A DNA stretch of 64,000 nt, from the NCBI RefSeq assembly GCF_003287275.1, contig NZ_QEVW01000025.1, forward strand, positions 1 to 64,000, written 5' to 3'. This DNA is from Paenibacillus taichungensis (GTDB taxonomy: Bacteria > Bacillota > Bacilli > Paenibacillales > Paenibacillaceae). The notes under the pieces are model-generated. The model did no database searches. It had not been told where the DNA came from and worked only from the letters and a program-made list of their open reading frames with translations. Shown here in pieces: positions 8,402-17,153 of this stretch (its first letter is position 1; the number at the start of each line of letters is the position of its first letter). Both the position numbers and the translations under genes were made by a program.

Positions 8402-9712
8402 TTAGTAGTAGCTACTGCCTTCCACAAATTCGAACTCAAACTCGCCAATGCGCACAATGGTGCCTTCTTCAGCTCCACGTTTACGCAATTCCGCATCCAC
8501 ACCCATATATCGCAATGTACGCGCCAGTTTGAGAATCGCTTCATGCGAATTCAGCTGCATCCGCTTCATCATACGTTCAATCTTGGCACTTTCGACAACG
8601 AAGATTTCATTCTCCCGTACAATACGGAACCCATCGTCCTCTTTTTTGTCCAAGCTGTATACTTTGCGTTCAGATAAGTCAGCAACTTCTTCAACCACTG
8701 GCTCGTCCGGAATTTGATCCAGCAGATCAGCCGCACGATACAGGAGCTCTTGAATCCCTTTCCGTGTCAGGGACGAAATAGGCATAACTTCAATATCCGG
8801 TTGAACTTCACGAGCTTTCTGCAAAAACTCTTCCAGATTAGCTTCGGAATCCGGCATGTCCATTTTATTGGCTGCTACAACCTGCGGTCTCTCAGCGAGG
8901 ACAGGATTGTACAATTTGAGTTCCTCGTTGATTTTCTGCCAGTCTTCGAACGGATCACGTCCTTCTGAACCAGACATGTCAACAACATGAACGATAATAC
9001 GTGTACGTTCTACGTGACGCAAGAACTCATGTCCTAGCCCAATACCTTCATGAGCACCTTCAATCAGACCAGGCAAGTCGGCCATAACAAAGCTGCGACC
9101 TTCGCCCACACCAACAACACCCAGATTAGGAGTAATGGTTGTAAAATGATATGCTCCAATCTTTGGCTTGGCTGCCGAAACAACAGACAACAGTGTAGAT
9201 TTACCGACACTTGGGAAACCAACCAAACCAACATCTGCCATGACCTTAAGCTCAAGTACGATGTAACGTTCTTCGCCTTCTTCGCCATTTTCGGCCAGTT
9301 CCGGTGCTGGATTGTTAGGTGTGGCAAAACGAATGTTTCCCCGTCCGCCCCGTCCGCCACGAGCAACAACAACCTGTTGACCATGACGTGTCAAATCAGC
9401 CAGTACTTCTCCACTGTCTTCATCCAAAATCACAGTACCTGGTGGAATTCGTACAATCATGTTCTCAGCGTTCGCGCCATGCTGACTTTTATTACGTCCC
9501 TTCTCACCACGAGGGGCCTTGAAGTGACGCTGGTAACGGAAATCCATCAACGTACGCAGACCTTCATCCACACGGAAAATGATGTCAGCTCCTCTGCCTC
9601 CATCACCCCCGGCAGGTCCGCCGTTCGGTACATACTTCTCACGACGAAACGAAATAATTCCGTCTCCTCCGTCTCCGGCTTTCACATAAATCTTCGCTTT
9701 ATCTACAAACAT
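8402..9712 (-). CDS. obgE: Obg/CgtA GTPase
   Basis: 436 residues. It is a ribosome-associated GTPase needed for 50S assembly, and in Bacillus also for sporulation initiation and the stress response. The glycine-rich Obg domain (1-158) is followed by a G domain with GFPSVGKSTLL, the DLPGLIEGAHEG switch region and NKMD. The C-terminal OCT domain (about 350-430) is of the Gram-positive type. It lies 17 bases after the spo0B-like gene, an arrangement conserved in Bacillales, and is followed by a terminator. Confidence 0.96.
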   Translation of the reverse strand: MFVDKAKIYVKAGDGGDGIISFRREKYVPNGGPAGGDGGRGADIIFRVDEGLRTLMDFRYQRHFKAPRGEKGRNKSQHGANAENMIVRIPPGTVILDEDSGEVLADLTRHGQQVVVARGGRGGRGNIRFATPNNPAPELAENGEEGEERYIVLELKVMADVGLVGFPSVGKSTLLSVVSAAKPKIGAYHFTTITPNLGVVGVGEGRSFVMADLPGLIEGAHEGIGLGHEFLRHVERTRIIVHVVDMSGSEGRDPFEDWQKINEELKLYNPVLAERPQVVAANKMDMPDSEANLEEFLQKAREVQPDIEVMPISSLTRKGIQELLYRAADLLDQIPDEPVVEEVADLSERKVYSLDKKEDDGFRIVRENEIFVVESAKIERMMKRMQLNSHEAILKLARTLRYMGVDAELRKRGAEEGTIVRIGEFEFEFVEGSSYY

Positions 9713-9729
9713 TGGTTAACCCCTTCTTC

Positions 9730-10467
9730 CTATATTCCGCAAGGCATTCTGAATTGTATAAACGTATCCTCAGACGGAAGCTGCTCCGTTCTGACTTTTT
9801 TTCCTTTGAGTACGGCATTGAGCTGCCGCAATGTTTCCGGATCGGGTGTTTGATCCCCATCCAGCCGGACAACCACATCTCCGTGATCCTGTCCGAAGTT
9901 CAAGGTCAGTTTGCGAACCTCTCCCCAAGACGACCGGCCGCCGCCATATTGATAGGCTCGAATCGCATCGGCAATCGCCCCCGTAAGCGACTCGCCATCC
10001 TCGGGAGAGACCAGAGCACTAAGCTGCAACTCTTCCTCTACGACCACATGCAATTCCAGAGCGACTCCACTGGTCCGGAAAGATTGAAGATAAAATACGA
10101 GTGAAGGAATACCCAATCTGGAGATTCGGCTTTCTTCGTTAACCCGCTCTACTATTCTTTCCACACATTGCACTGATTTATCAAGTTTGCCCAGTCTAAG
10201 ATATCCATACAATACCTGAAGATCGTTCATCCAATCATGCCTATGATGATTTAATGATGCAATTGCTGTCTTTTCCATAGATTGTATGATGGTTCTGCGT
10301 TCCGCCTCTGCCTGTCTCTTCATCACATTTACAGAAACAAAAAGCACCGCGACGGACCACAATGCGTATACAGCAATTGAAATAATCACTGGATACAGCA
10401 TAACGAAAACCAAAGGAATCAGAAGTGAACATGCCGCAATCCAGGGCACTCTTTTCCAAGATTTCAT
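9730..10467 (-). CDS. spo0B: Spo0B-like sporulation phosphotransferase with N-terminal membrane segment
   Basis: 245 residues from the ATG at 10465-10467, which has GGGGAG just upstream. Residues about 8-48 are strongly hydrophobic and could form two membrane helices. A Spo0B-type helix follows with HHRHDWMND (74-82). His77 matches the phosphorylated histidine of the RHDWMN motif in Bacillus Spo0B. The rest (about 85-245) resembles the degenerate kinase-like C-terminal domain. Spo0B passes phosphate from Spo0F to Spo0A. B. subtilis Spo0B is a soluble protein of about 192 residues, so the membrane segment is a notable difference. Its place directly before obgE supports the assignment. Confidence 0.8.
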   Translation of the reverse strand: MKSWKRVPWIAACSLLIPLVFVMLYPVIISIAVYALWSVAVLFVSVNVMKRQAEAERRTIIQSMEKTAIASLNHHRHDWMNDLQVLYGYLRLGKLDKSVQCVERIVERVNEESRISRLGIPSLVFYLQSFRTSGVALELHVVVEEELQLSALVSPEDGESLTGAIADAIRAYQYGGGRSSWGEVRKLTLNFGQDHGDVVVRLDGDQTPDPETLRQLNAVLKGKKVRTEQLPSEDTFIQFRMPCGI

Positions 10468-10569
10468 GGCTTCTCCCCGTTCTACAAAACTCGGTTGGTT
10501 TAAACCCCACCGTAACCAAGTATAACATGTCTTTTCTGCCAGTTCATTATCGAATAACCTATAAATACA

Positions 10570-10602
10570 AAAAGCCTCCGGCAAAAATGCCGAAGGCTCC
10601 TT
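10570..10602 (-). terminator. terminator of the rplU-prp-rpmA operon
   Basis: Arms AGCCTTCGGCA/TGCCGGAGGCT (10588-10598 and 10573-10583) with a short loop, followed by TTTTTG on the minus strand, about 20 bases after the rpmA stop. Confidence 0.88.
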
Positions 10603-10618
10603 AGGCGGAATGCCGATA

Positions 10619-10930
10619 TTATGCTTCTACTGCAGCTGCTACTGGAGCAACATTCACAGGGTAGATGCTTACTTTTTTACGATCGCGTCCCCAACGTTCG
10701 AATTTCACAACGCCGTCAACTTTCGCAAACAAAGTGTCATCTTTACCGATACCCACGTTAGTACCTGGGTGAATTTTCGTTCCGCGTTGGCGAACGAGAA
10801 TGCTACCACCAGTTACTGTTTGTCCGTCAGCACGTTTAACGCCAAGGCGTTGTGCGTTACTGTCACGACCATTCTTCGTGGAACCTACACCTTTTTTCGA
10901 TGCGAATAACTGAAGATTTAATTTCAACAT
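10619..10930 (-). CDS. rpmA: 50S ribosomal protein L27
   Basis: 103 residues. It is a large-subunit protein near the peptidyl transferase centre. It begins MLKLNLQLFASKKG: the first nine or ten residues are the Firmicute-type N-terminal extension removed by the Prp protease, which exposes the functional SKKG terminus. Prp is encoded immediately upstream. The core GSTKNGRDS and GGSILVRQRGTKIHPG are canonical. Confidence 0.98.
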   Translation of the reverse strand: MLKLNLQLFASKKGVGSTKNGRDSNAQRLGVKRADGQTVTGGSILVRQRGTKIHPGTNVGIGKDDTLFAKVDGVVKFERWGRDRKKVSIYPVNVAPVAAAVEA

Positions 10931-10953
10931 GATTGGTTGTCCTCCTTCTTTAA

Positions 10954-11283
10954 TTATTTGACTTGCTCTATCTGAATATACTTTCCGTATGACTCTGCAA
11001 TATCAGTGAGCATAAGCACCATGGATTCGAGTAGCAATTGTACCTGGGACCAGGTTCCGTCTTTCTCCAACACCGGTAAAGAAGCGCTTAAAAAGCCATT
11101 CTTCATTTTGGCGTCCATTTCGACACCAGTCAGTGTTTCAATCGAATTCACCGTACCCACTGTAACAGCGGATACCCCGGCACATACAATGTCTTCTCCT
11201 CGCTTGGCAAAATTAGCATGCCCTTTGATGGAGAAACGATCGATGCTCCCGTCATCATTACGAAAGACTTGAACGATAATCAC
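10954..11283 (-). CDS. prp: ribosomal-processing cysteine protease Prp
   Basis: 109 residues, of the YsxB/Prp family. It cleaves the N-terminal extension of L27. The proposed catalytic residues are present: His22 in IKGHANFA and Cys34 in EDIVCAGVS. It sits between rplU (13-base gap) and rpmA (23-base gap), the conserved arrangement in Firmicutes. Confidence 0.94.
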   Translation of the reverse strand: MIIVQVFRNDDGSIDRFSIKGHANFAKRGEDIVCAGVSAVTVGTVNSIETLTGVEMDAKMKNGFLSASLPVLEKDGTWSQVQLLLESMVLMLTDIAESYGKYIQIEQVK

Positions 11284-11296
11284 TTATCGCACCTTC

Positions 11297-11608
11297 TTAC
11301 GCTTTGATTGCTTCAATAGTTACTTTTGTATACGGTTGACGGTGACCTTGCTTCACATGGTAGTTCTTTTTAGGTTTGTATTTGTATACAACAACCTTTT
11401 GTCCTTTGCCATGTTTCTCCACTTTAGCCGTTACAGTTGCTCCGGAAACCAATGGTGTACCTGCTGTCAAACCTTGATCGTTAGATACAGCCAGGACACG
11501 GTCGAACGTTACGCTTTCGCCATCGTTCGCAGTCAATTTCTCGATGAACAGAACATCGCCCTCTTGGACTTTGTACTGTTTGCCACCTGTTTCAATAATT
11601 GCGTACAT
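11297..11608 (-). CDS. rplU: 50S ribosomal protein L21
   Basis: 103 residues, starting MYAIIETGGKQYKVQEGD as expected for L21, with the KKNYHVKQGHRQPYTKV C-terminal signature. It is the first gene of the rplU-prp-rpmA operon, preceded by an L21 leader RNA (11612-11732) and a good promoter. AGGAGGTG lies just before the ATG. Confidence 0.98.
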   Translation of the reverse strand: MYAIIETGGKQYKVQEGDVLFIEKLTANDGESVTFDRVLAVSNDQGLTAGTPLVSGATVTAKVEKHGKGQKVVVYKYKPKKNYHVKQGHRQPYTKVTIEAIKA

Positions 11609-11611
11609 TTG

Positions 11612-11732
11612 CCTTGCACCTCCTCATGTCTCAGACTCGCCCGGTCTCAGGTGACAGTGTCCTTGCGGAACTGTTCTTGTACCCGGCCAGTGCGGTTACA
11701 GCATGTGCAAGACCAATAGGCTAAACACATAC
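11612..11732 (-). ncRNA. ribosomal protein L21 leader RNA
   Basis: This is a cis-acting 5' leader between the promoter and rplU. The minus-strand transcript contains AACCGCACTGGCCGGGT, a CAGTTCCGCAAGGACACTG stem-loop and a CTGAGACCGGGCGAGTCTGAG region, resembling the Firmicute L21 leader family thought to mediate autoregulation by L21. The assignment rests on position and pattern; a covariance-model match was not run. Confidence 0.7.
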
Positions 11733-11738
11733 CTGATG

Positions 11739-11767
11739 ATTATACCACCAACCATACTAAAAATCAA
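11739..11767 (-). promoter_or_regulatory. sigma-A promoter of the rplU operon
   Basis: Minus strand: TTGATT (11762-11767), 17-base spacer, TATAAT (11739-11744). The -35 overlaps the stop codon of the upstream RNase gene. Confidence 0.75.
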
Positions 11768-13014
11768 TGCAAAGGCGAAATATATCTTTTGCCTGTCCCA
11801 TGACAGGAAGAACACGGCTCCACGTAAGGGAGGGTGCTCTCTTCCCGTACTTTCTTACGGGTAAGTTCGAGCAATCCTAGCTTGGTCCAGCCAATTACAA
11901 AAGCCTTAGTTCGATCCTTCTTGAGTTCATTTTCCAGCGCTGCCGCAACTTCATGCCGATTGATCGCTTCCTCCATATCAATGAAATCCACAATAATCAT
12001 GCCGCCGATATCCCGAAGACGCATTAAACGGGCGATCTCAACCGCTGCCTGCATGTTCGTCTCCGTTACCGTCTCTTCCAGACTGTCACCGCCCGCTCCC
12101 GTGTACTTGCCTGTATTGACATCGACTACAGTGAGCGCCTCGGTATGATCAATGACAATATATCCGCCACCAGGTAGCCATACCTTGCGGGCAAAATCCT
12201 TGTTCAACTGCTCCTGCACACGATAAGCAGTAAAAATGGATTCCTCTCCCTTGTACACCTGTACTTTAGGTTGATGGCCCGGACAGATTTCTTCCAACAA
12301 AGCACTCAACTCACGGGCTTGTACTGCGTTGTCCGTTATTACCTCATCGCTGCCAGGCGTATACACATCACGAATGATCCGCTGAACCATACTGTGATCC
12401 CGATGCAGCAGGCTTGGTGAAGGCAAACTATCCGCTTTTTCACGAATCAGACGCCACTGCTCACGTAATGTTTCCAGATCGGCCTGAATGGCTTCCCTCT
12501 GTTCCTCTGCGGATACGGTTCGTATGATAAGCCCCTCTTCGTCCCGTCTCAGTTGTTCACCAAGAGTCTTGAGTCGGGATCGATCCCCCTCACGGGCAAT
12601 TTTCTTGGAGACGGCTACATAATCCGCTAAAGGCATGTAGACAAGCCAGCGGCCAGGTAGCGAATAATGAGTCGTCACCCGGGCTCCTTTGCTTCCTACT
12701 GGCTCCTTCAGGACCTGGACAATTACATCCTGACCTGGACGAAGCAGCTCCGAAATTGAAGGCTTCACTTTGGGTTGTTTCTCCAGATTGGGATGCAATA
12801 CATCGTCCACATACAGAAAAGCATTCTTTTTCTGACCGATATCCACAAAAGCAGCTTGCATACCTGGTAACACGTTCACTACCCGTCCTTTGAAATACGA
12901 ACCCAGCAGTCCACGCTCGCGTGTACGCTCTGCCATGAATTCTACAGCTTTGCCTTCTTCCAGAAGCGCCATTTGCATGAGGTTATGTTCATTATGTACA
13001 ATCATTTGTTTCAT
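11764..13014 (-). CDS. rng: ribonuclease E/G family endoribonuclease
   Basis: 416 residues. It is a single-strand-specific endoribonuclease for rRNA/mRNA processing. The order is: an S1 RNA-binding domain (about 30-110, with GSYFKGRVVNVLPGMQAAFVD), then the catalytic DNase I-like domain with the metal-binding aspartates in TVVDVNTGKYTG and IIVDFIDME, and a C-terminal zinc-link-like CSSCHGTGKR. The length fits RNase G rather than long RNase E. B. subtilis lacks this family (it uses RNase Y), but Paenibacillus and many other Firmicutes carry it. The ATG at 13012-13014 is chosen because AGAGGTGA precedes it. Confidence 0.9.
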   Translation of the reverse strand: MKQMIVHNEHNLMQMALLEEGKAVEFMAERTRERGLLGSYFKGRVVNVLPGMQAAFVDIGQKKNAFLYVDDVLHPNLEKQPKVKPSISELLRPGQDVIVQVLKEPVGSKGARVTTHYSLPGRWLVYMPLADYVAVSKKIAREGDRSRLKTLGEQLRRDEEGLIIRTVSAEEQREAIQADLETLREQWRLIREKADSLPSPSLLHRDHSMVQRIIRDVYTPGSDEVITDNAVQARELSALLEEICPGHQPKVQVYKGEESIFTAYRVQEQLNKDFARKVWLPGGGYIVIDHTEALTVVDVNTGKYTGAGGDSLEETVTETNMQAAVEIARLMRLRDIGGMIIVDFIDMEEAINRHEVAAALENELKKDRTKAFVIGWTKLGLLELTRKKVREESTLPYVEPCSSCHGTGKRYISPLH

Positions 13015-13120
13015 GGCTTCACCTCTAGAAGACAATTCAATTTAATCCACATCCATTCTGTATCATTGCTATACTCATTGTACATGTATTAACCCAATTC
13101 AGGACAGATCCACCAAGATG

Positions 13121-13987
13121 CTACAACTTATCCGTGTCTTGTTTGAAATAAGAACCGATGATTCGCTGCTCAGGCAAAACGGCCATGATTCTCCCCTGTC
13201 TATTCATCACATATATCATATGGTATCTTTCTCTCTTTAATAGACGCAAAATAGTCTCCAAAGGTTTCGCCGGAAATGAGATAATCGGCTGCGCCAAACT
13301 GCCTGTAGCTGCATGACGGGTGAATGCACTTTCACGATTCATCAGAAACCGTATAAACCGGTATGGGATATTTCGGTAATCAGTCAAATTGGAATAGAAC
13401 AGAAAAATTCCGACCAATAGAATATTTAAAGGTAGCCCATAATCACCGGTAAACCAGCGACCGATGGCAACCAAGATAACCCCTGCGCTACACAGAATGC
13501 TGATTCTGTAAGTCCAAATCAATGTCGTATAGTAGGGAGCAGCAAGACTAACGAGTGCCTGTACAATTTTACCACCATCCAGCGGCAACACGGGTAGCAG
13601 GTTAAATAGGGCAATCAGCAGATTCCCCTGTATAATATAATCCAAAAACAGCGGGTCTCCCAGGTTCCCATACTTCAGCAACAATACGACTCCTACCATG
13701 AGCATATTTTGAAAAGGACCTGCCAAAGCGATAATGATCTCCCGGCGGGCTGTAATATTTCCGGCATCTTCAATAACGGCGACACCCCCAAAAGGAAGCA
13801 TCTGTATCGAAAGGACACGGCAGCCCAGAAGGGCTGCCGCTGCAGCATGTCCACATTCATGAATAAAAACGATGGCGAACAATGTGATGAGCTCAATAAA
13901 ATTTCCAGTCAACAGGGAAGCCATCATGATAATCACAAAAAAAGGATGAAACGAGATACGCACACCCCATAACCTAATCAAGGGCAA
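13121..13987 (-). CDS. spoIVFB: SpoIVFB-type intramembrane metalloprotease
   Basis: 288 residues, M50 site-2 protease family. It cleaves pro-sigma-K in the outer forespore membrane. The zinc site HECGH (about 44-48) and the second ligand motif LPVLPLDGGK are present amid several hydrophobic segments. The C-terminal part, with YHMIYVMNRQGRIMAVLPE, looks like a CBS domain, as in SpoIVFB. It overlaps spoIVFA by 14 bases, the standard spoIVF arrangement. Confidence 0.92.
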   Translation of the reverse strand: MPLIRLWGVRISFHPFFVIIMMASLLTGNFIELITLFAIVFIHECGHAAAAALLGCRVLSIQMLPFGGVAVIEDAGNITARREIIIALAGPFQNMLMVGVVLLLKYGNLGDPLFLDYIIQGNLLIALFNLLPVLPLDGGKIVQALVSLAAPYYTTLIWTYRISILCSAGVILVAIGRWFTGDYGLPLNILLVGIFLFYSNLTDYRNIPYRFIRFLMNRESAFTRHAATGSLAQPIISFPAKPLETILRLLKRERYHMIYVMNRQGRIMAVLPEQRIIGSYFKQDTDKL

Positions 13988-14858
13988 CCACTTCCGCTGG
14001 GTCTACGTACTGCTCCCCCTCTTTTACAGCGAAATATAATGTGGCAGGTTGATCCTTTCCATTCTCCTTTAGGCTACCTACGGCGTCACCCGCTTCTACC
14101 CAATCATTCACCTGGACTTCACTCTCGTTCAAGCGTCCGTAAATGGCTGTGACTTGACCAGAGTGCTGGATTACAACCGTTGTCCCATTCTCCGGGTCAT
14201 CCAATACTTGAAGTACTCGTCCGGCATCTGAACTGACAACTTGGACAAGTCCTGTACCTCCGGCTTCAGGAACAATTTCAATGCCTTTCATGCTCAGTGC
14301 AAAAGGCTGAACGACGGTTCCCGAAATCGGTTTGCCGAGCAGGTGTCGAATACCCGAGCCGTTCACAGCATCGGTGGTATGTCCGAGAACAGGCAGGAAT
14401 GATGGTGTTCCACCAAAATGCCGTTCGTACCAGGCGGCGGCATAGGCAAAATCCATATCCCGATGCAGCACATCGGCGATCACGGTTTTGGCAGGTGCCG
14501 TCCATGAAGTGTTCAACTGGAACAATCCCCAGACAGCGCCGAATAATAAAATGCTAACCACCGTTCGTTTCACGAATGACTTCATCAGGTTGAAACGAGG
14601 ATGGCCGCTAGGACCATAATGTCCGTTCTCTTTTTTCCACAGCCATTCCGGGTCTCTTTCCGGTTCCGCCAAAGAGGATCTGGCCGTTCGTAGATTATCT
14701 TGTATATCTATAGACGAGAACGGATTACGTTGCGTAGACGTACGCTTGTCGAATACCGAGCCCAATTCTCGCTTCTGCACAATTTCTTCCGCAGCACCAT
14801 CCATTAACCGCCGAATGCGCTCTTCTCTTCTCTGTTTGATCCTGAGTTTCGTATTCAT
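13974..14858 (-). CDS. spoIVFA: SpoIVFA-type M23-like regulator of sigma-K processing
   Basis: 294 residues from the ATG after GGGAGGACATTCC. The N-terminus is charged and cytoplasmic (about 1-115), with one membrane helix near 118-138 (TVVSILLFGAVWGLFQL). An outer domain ends in an M23/LytM-like fold (about 195-290, with GTTVVIQHSGQVTAIYGRL). SpoIVFA holds SpoIVFB inactive until signalled from the forespore. The M23 metal ligands look incomplete, which fits a structural rather than enzymatic role. Confidence 0.88.
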   Translation of the reverse strand: MNTKLRIKQRREERIRRLMDGAAEEIVQKRELGSVFDKRTSTQRNPFSSIDIQDNLRTARSSLAEPERDPEWLWKKENGHYGPSGHPRFNLMKSFVKRTVVSILLFGAVWGLFQLNTSWTAPAKTVIADVLHRDMDFAYAAAWYERHFGGTPSFLPVLGHTTDAVNGSGIRHLLGKPISGTVVQPFALSMKGIEIVPEAGGTGLVQVVSSDAGRVLQVLDDPENGTTVVIQHSGQVTAIYGRLNESEVQVNDWVEAGDAVGSLKENGKDQPATLYFAVKEGEQYVDPAEVVALD

Positions 14859-15026
14859 GGAATGTCCTCCCGCCGAGGCTTGTTTACTACATCTTATGAG
14901 GGGCTCGTTCATAATATGAACAAGCTTCGGCGGGAAGCAAAAATAACCCCACAACGTGGAGTCCTATTGTAAAGCACATGCCCTGTTCTATACCCAAGCT
15001 CCTTAACTCAAAGGCTCCATAATATT

Positions 15027-15056
15027 CAAAAAGCCGGGCTTGAGGGCCACGGCTAT
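15027..15056 (-). terminator. terminator of minC-minD
   Basis: Arms AGCCGTGGC/GCCCGGCT (15032-15054), followed by TTTTTGAA on the minus strand, 30 bases after the minD stop. It separates the min genes from spoIVF. Confidence 0.75.
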
Positions 15057-15085
15057 CATACATGAATGTGATGAAAAAGAGCGAG

Positions 15086-15880
15086 TTAACCCATTCCAAA
15101 AAACTTCTTAAAACGTGTGAAAGCACCTTTTTTTTGCTCCAATTGCATCAGAGGAACGGTATCTCCCAGAATACGACGGGCAATATTACGATAGGCAATG
15201 GCCGCAAGTGAATCCGGATTCATTACTGTGGGCTCTCCCGAGTTGGCTGCCTTAATGACAAGTTCATCATCAGGAACAATCCCGATCAGATCAATATTAA
15301 GTACTTGTAAAATGCCGTCAATATCGAGCATGTCGCCTGATTTGACCATATTGTTGCGGATACGGTTCACAACCAATTTTGGTGATTGAATGTGCGAACT
15401 CTCCAGCAAACCAATGACACGGTCCGCATCACGCACAGCCGCATTTTCTGGTGTAGTGACCACAATCGCCTGGTCAGCTCCTGCAACCGCATTTTTGAAC
15501 CCCTGCTCAATTCCGGCTGGACAATCAATAATGACGTATTCAAAATCTTTTTTCAATTCGAGAATAATGTCCTTCACCTGTTCTGGTGACACAGAGTTCT
15601 TATCTCTCGTTTGTGCTGCAGGCAGCATATATAATTCTTCGAAACGTTTATCTTTGACCAAAGCCTGATTCAGTCGGCAACGGCCGTCTGCAACGTCGCA
15701 CAGATCATAAATGATCCGGTTTTCGAGTCCCATCACGACATCCAGATTGCGAAGGCCGATATCGGTATCTACCAGACAAACCTTTTTGCCGAGCAGCGCC
15801 AGCGCTGTCCCGATGTTTGCCGAGGTGGTTGTTTTACCCACGCCGCCTTTACCCGAAGTGATCACGATCGCCTCTCCCAT
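15086..15880 (-). CDS. minD: septum site-determining ATPase MinD
   Basis: 264 residues. It is a membrane-associated ParA-type ATPase that recruits MinC and blocks polar FtsZ ring formation. The deviant Walker A GKGGVGKTTT (10-19) and the C-terminal amphipathic helix FTRFKKFFGMG for membrane binding are present. It begins three bases after the minC stop. Confidence 0.97.
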   Translation of the reverse strand: MGEAIVITSGKGGVGKTTTSANIGTALALLGKKVCLVDTDIGLRNLDVVMGLENRIIYDLCDVADGRCRLNQALVKDKRFEELYMLPAAQTRDKNSVSPEQVKDIILELKKDFEYVIIDCPAGIEQGFKNAVAGADQAIVVTTPENAAVRDADRVIGLLESSHIQSPKLVVNRIRNNMVKSGDMLDIDGILQVLNIDLIGIVPDDELVIKAANSGEPTVMNPDSLAAIAYRNIARRILGDTVPLMQLEQKKGAFTRFKKFFGMG

Positions 15881-15883
15881 GAG

Positions 15884-16546
15884 CTACACTCCTTTAAACA
15901 CATTAAAATCTCGGCGCAACCGAACGATATTGCTCATCTTGTCGATCTGCATCTGATTGTCCTGTAAATAAGCAAATTCCATACCGGTCTCTCGGCTCTC
16001 CCACTCATCGGGAGGACGGCTGATGATATCAGCGATCCGCAGCTGCGTTGGTGCAAACACCGAAGCTGCAATGATCGAGTCCTCGTCCCCACCAATTCCA
16101 GCGTGAGCCATGCCTCTGAGTGAACCCAAAACATATATATCTCCGGTACACGTTACTGTGCCCCCCGGATTGATATCACCAAGAAACAGTAGATTCCCTT
16201 CATGATGAAGCACCTGACCCGAACGTACCATACCACACATGGTTACAATCGGCGGCGGCCCTTTAACCTCTGGTTTAAGGGCCGGTGAGTCTATGGAACG
16301 AATGAGCAAATTCCCCTTTTGTTTCAATATATCAAGAATTGCTTCTTTCTGGTCCTCCGTCACTTCCCGGTTGCCCAGTTTGATGTCCACATGAACTATC
16401 GGTCCGGTCAAAATATTTTGATGGCTGTGTTCCAGCTTATAGCGGAGCTCGTAGAGCAATTCCTCGAATTCACATTGATCGTCCAACAGGAAAACCAGGC
16501 CGTCTCGGATGCCTTTAATCGTTACGTGATTCGATTTTACCGTCAT
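15884..16546 (-). CDS. minC: septum site-determining protein MinC
   Basis: 220 residues. It is the FtsZ polymerisation inhibitor. The N-terminal domain (about 1-100) starts SNHVTIKGIRDGLVFLLDD. The C-terminal beta-helix domain (about 115-210) contains GQVLHHEGNLLFLGDINPGG and GDIYVLGSLRGMAHAG, typical of MinC. It pairs with minD just downstream and lies after mreD, as in other Bacillales. Confidence 0.95.
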   Translation of the reverse strand: MTVKSNHVTIKGIRDGLVFLLDDQCEFEELLYELRYKLEHSHQNILTGPIVHVDIKLGNREVTEDQKEAILDILKQKGNLLIRSIDSPALKPEVKGPPPIVTMCGMVRSGQVLHHEGNLLFLGDINPGGTVTCTGDIYVLGSLRGMAHAGIGGDEDSIIAASVFAPTQLRIADIISRPPDEWESRETGMEFAYLQDNQMQIDKMSNIVRLRRDFNVFKGV

Positions 16547-16619
16547 AAGCCTGTCCCTCCCATCTCATTACATTTCGTGCCCGGGTCCCCAAGTTCCTGC
16601 TTCTCACTCCATAAATGTA

Positions 16620-17153
16620 TCAAGTAGCTTCTTGTGCTTTGCTCTTTCTCTTACCAATCCGCTCCAGTTGTTTCCGAAGAGGAACATAAATGATCAGCGC
16701 AAACACAAAATGAATGAACAAATTGGGAATCATGTATTCAAGCAGTGCCCAGTCAAATGTCACATGATTGAGTTGGAAGAGCTTGTACAGAAAGAATAAC
16801 ATGGTGTCATTCAGCAGACTTCCCAAAAGGACGACGGAAACCATAACCGGCAGTGGTGCGCGTGGCGCTTGAAAAATAAGTCCCATCATATATGCCGATA
16901 ATCCCATCGAGAATCCGTATGGTCCAATCATTTCGCCGTAAAATACGACATCGTGCAAGAGTCCAAATAATATGCCAAGCACCAACGCCGTGTGCCGATG
17001 ATGATATACAGCAATAAACAAAATCACGATGTAGACCAGGTTCGCAGAAATACGCATTTGCCAGGCCGAAGGAATGAGCAGCGGAAGAATCGTTCCTTCA
17101 ACAATGAACAAAACGAACAGTAACAGGAATAAGACTTGCTTGCGCGTTATCAT
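16620..17153 (-). CDS. mreD: rod shape-determining membrane protein MreD
   Basis: 177 residues with about five hydrophobic segments. It is a membrane part of the elongasome with MreB and MreC. The start overlaps the mreC stop by one base (TAATG). Sequence identity across the family is low; the assignment rests on length, topology and position in mreB-mreC-mreD. Confidence 0.9.
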   Translation of the reverse strand: MITRKQVLFLLLFVLFIVEGTILPLLIPSAWQMRISANLVYIVILFIAVYHHRHTALVLGILFGLLHDVVFYGEMIGPYGFSMGLSAYMMGLIFQAPRAPLPVMVSVVLLGSLLNDTMLFFLYKLFQLNHVTFDWALLEYMIPNLFIHFVFALIIYVPLRKQLERIGKRKSKAQEAT

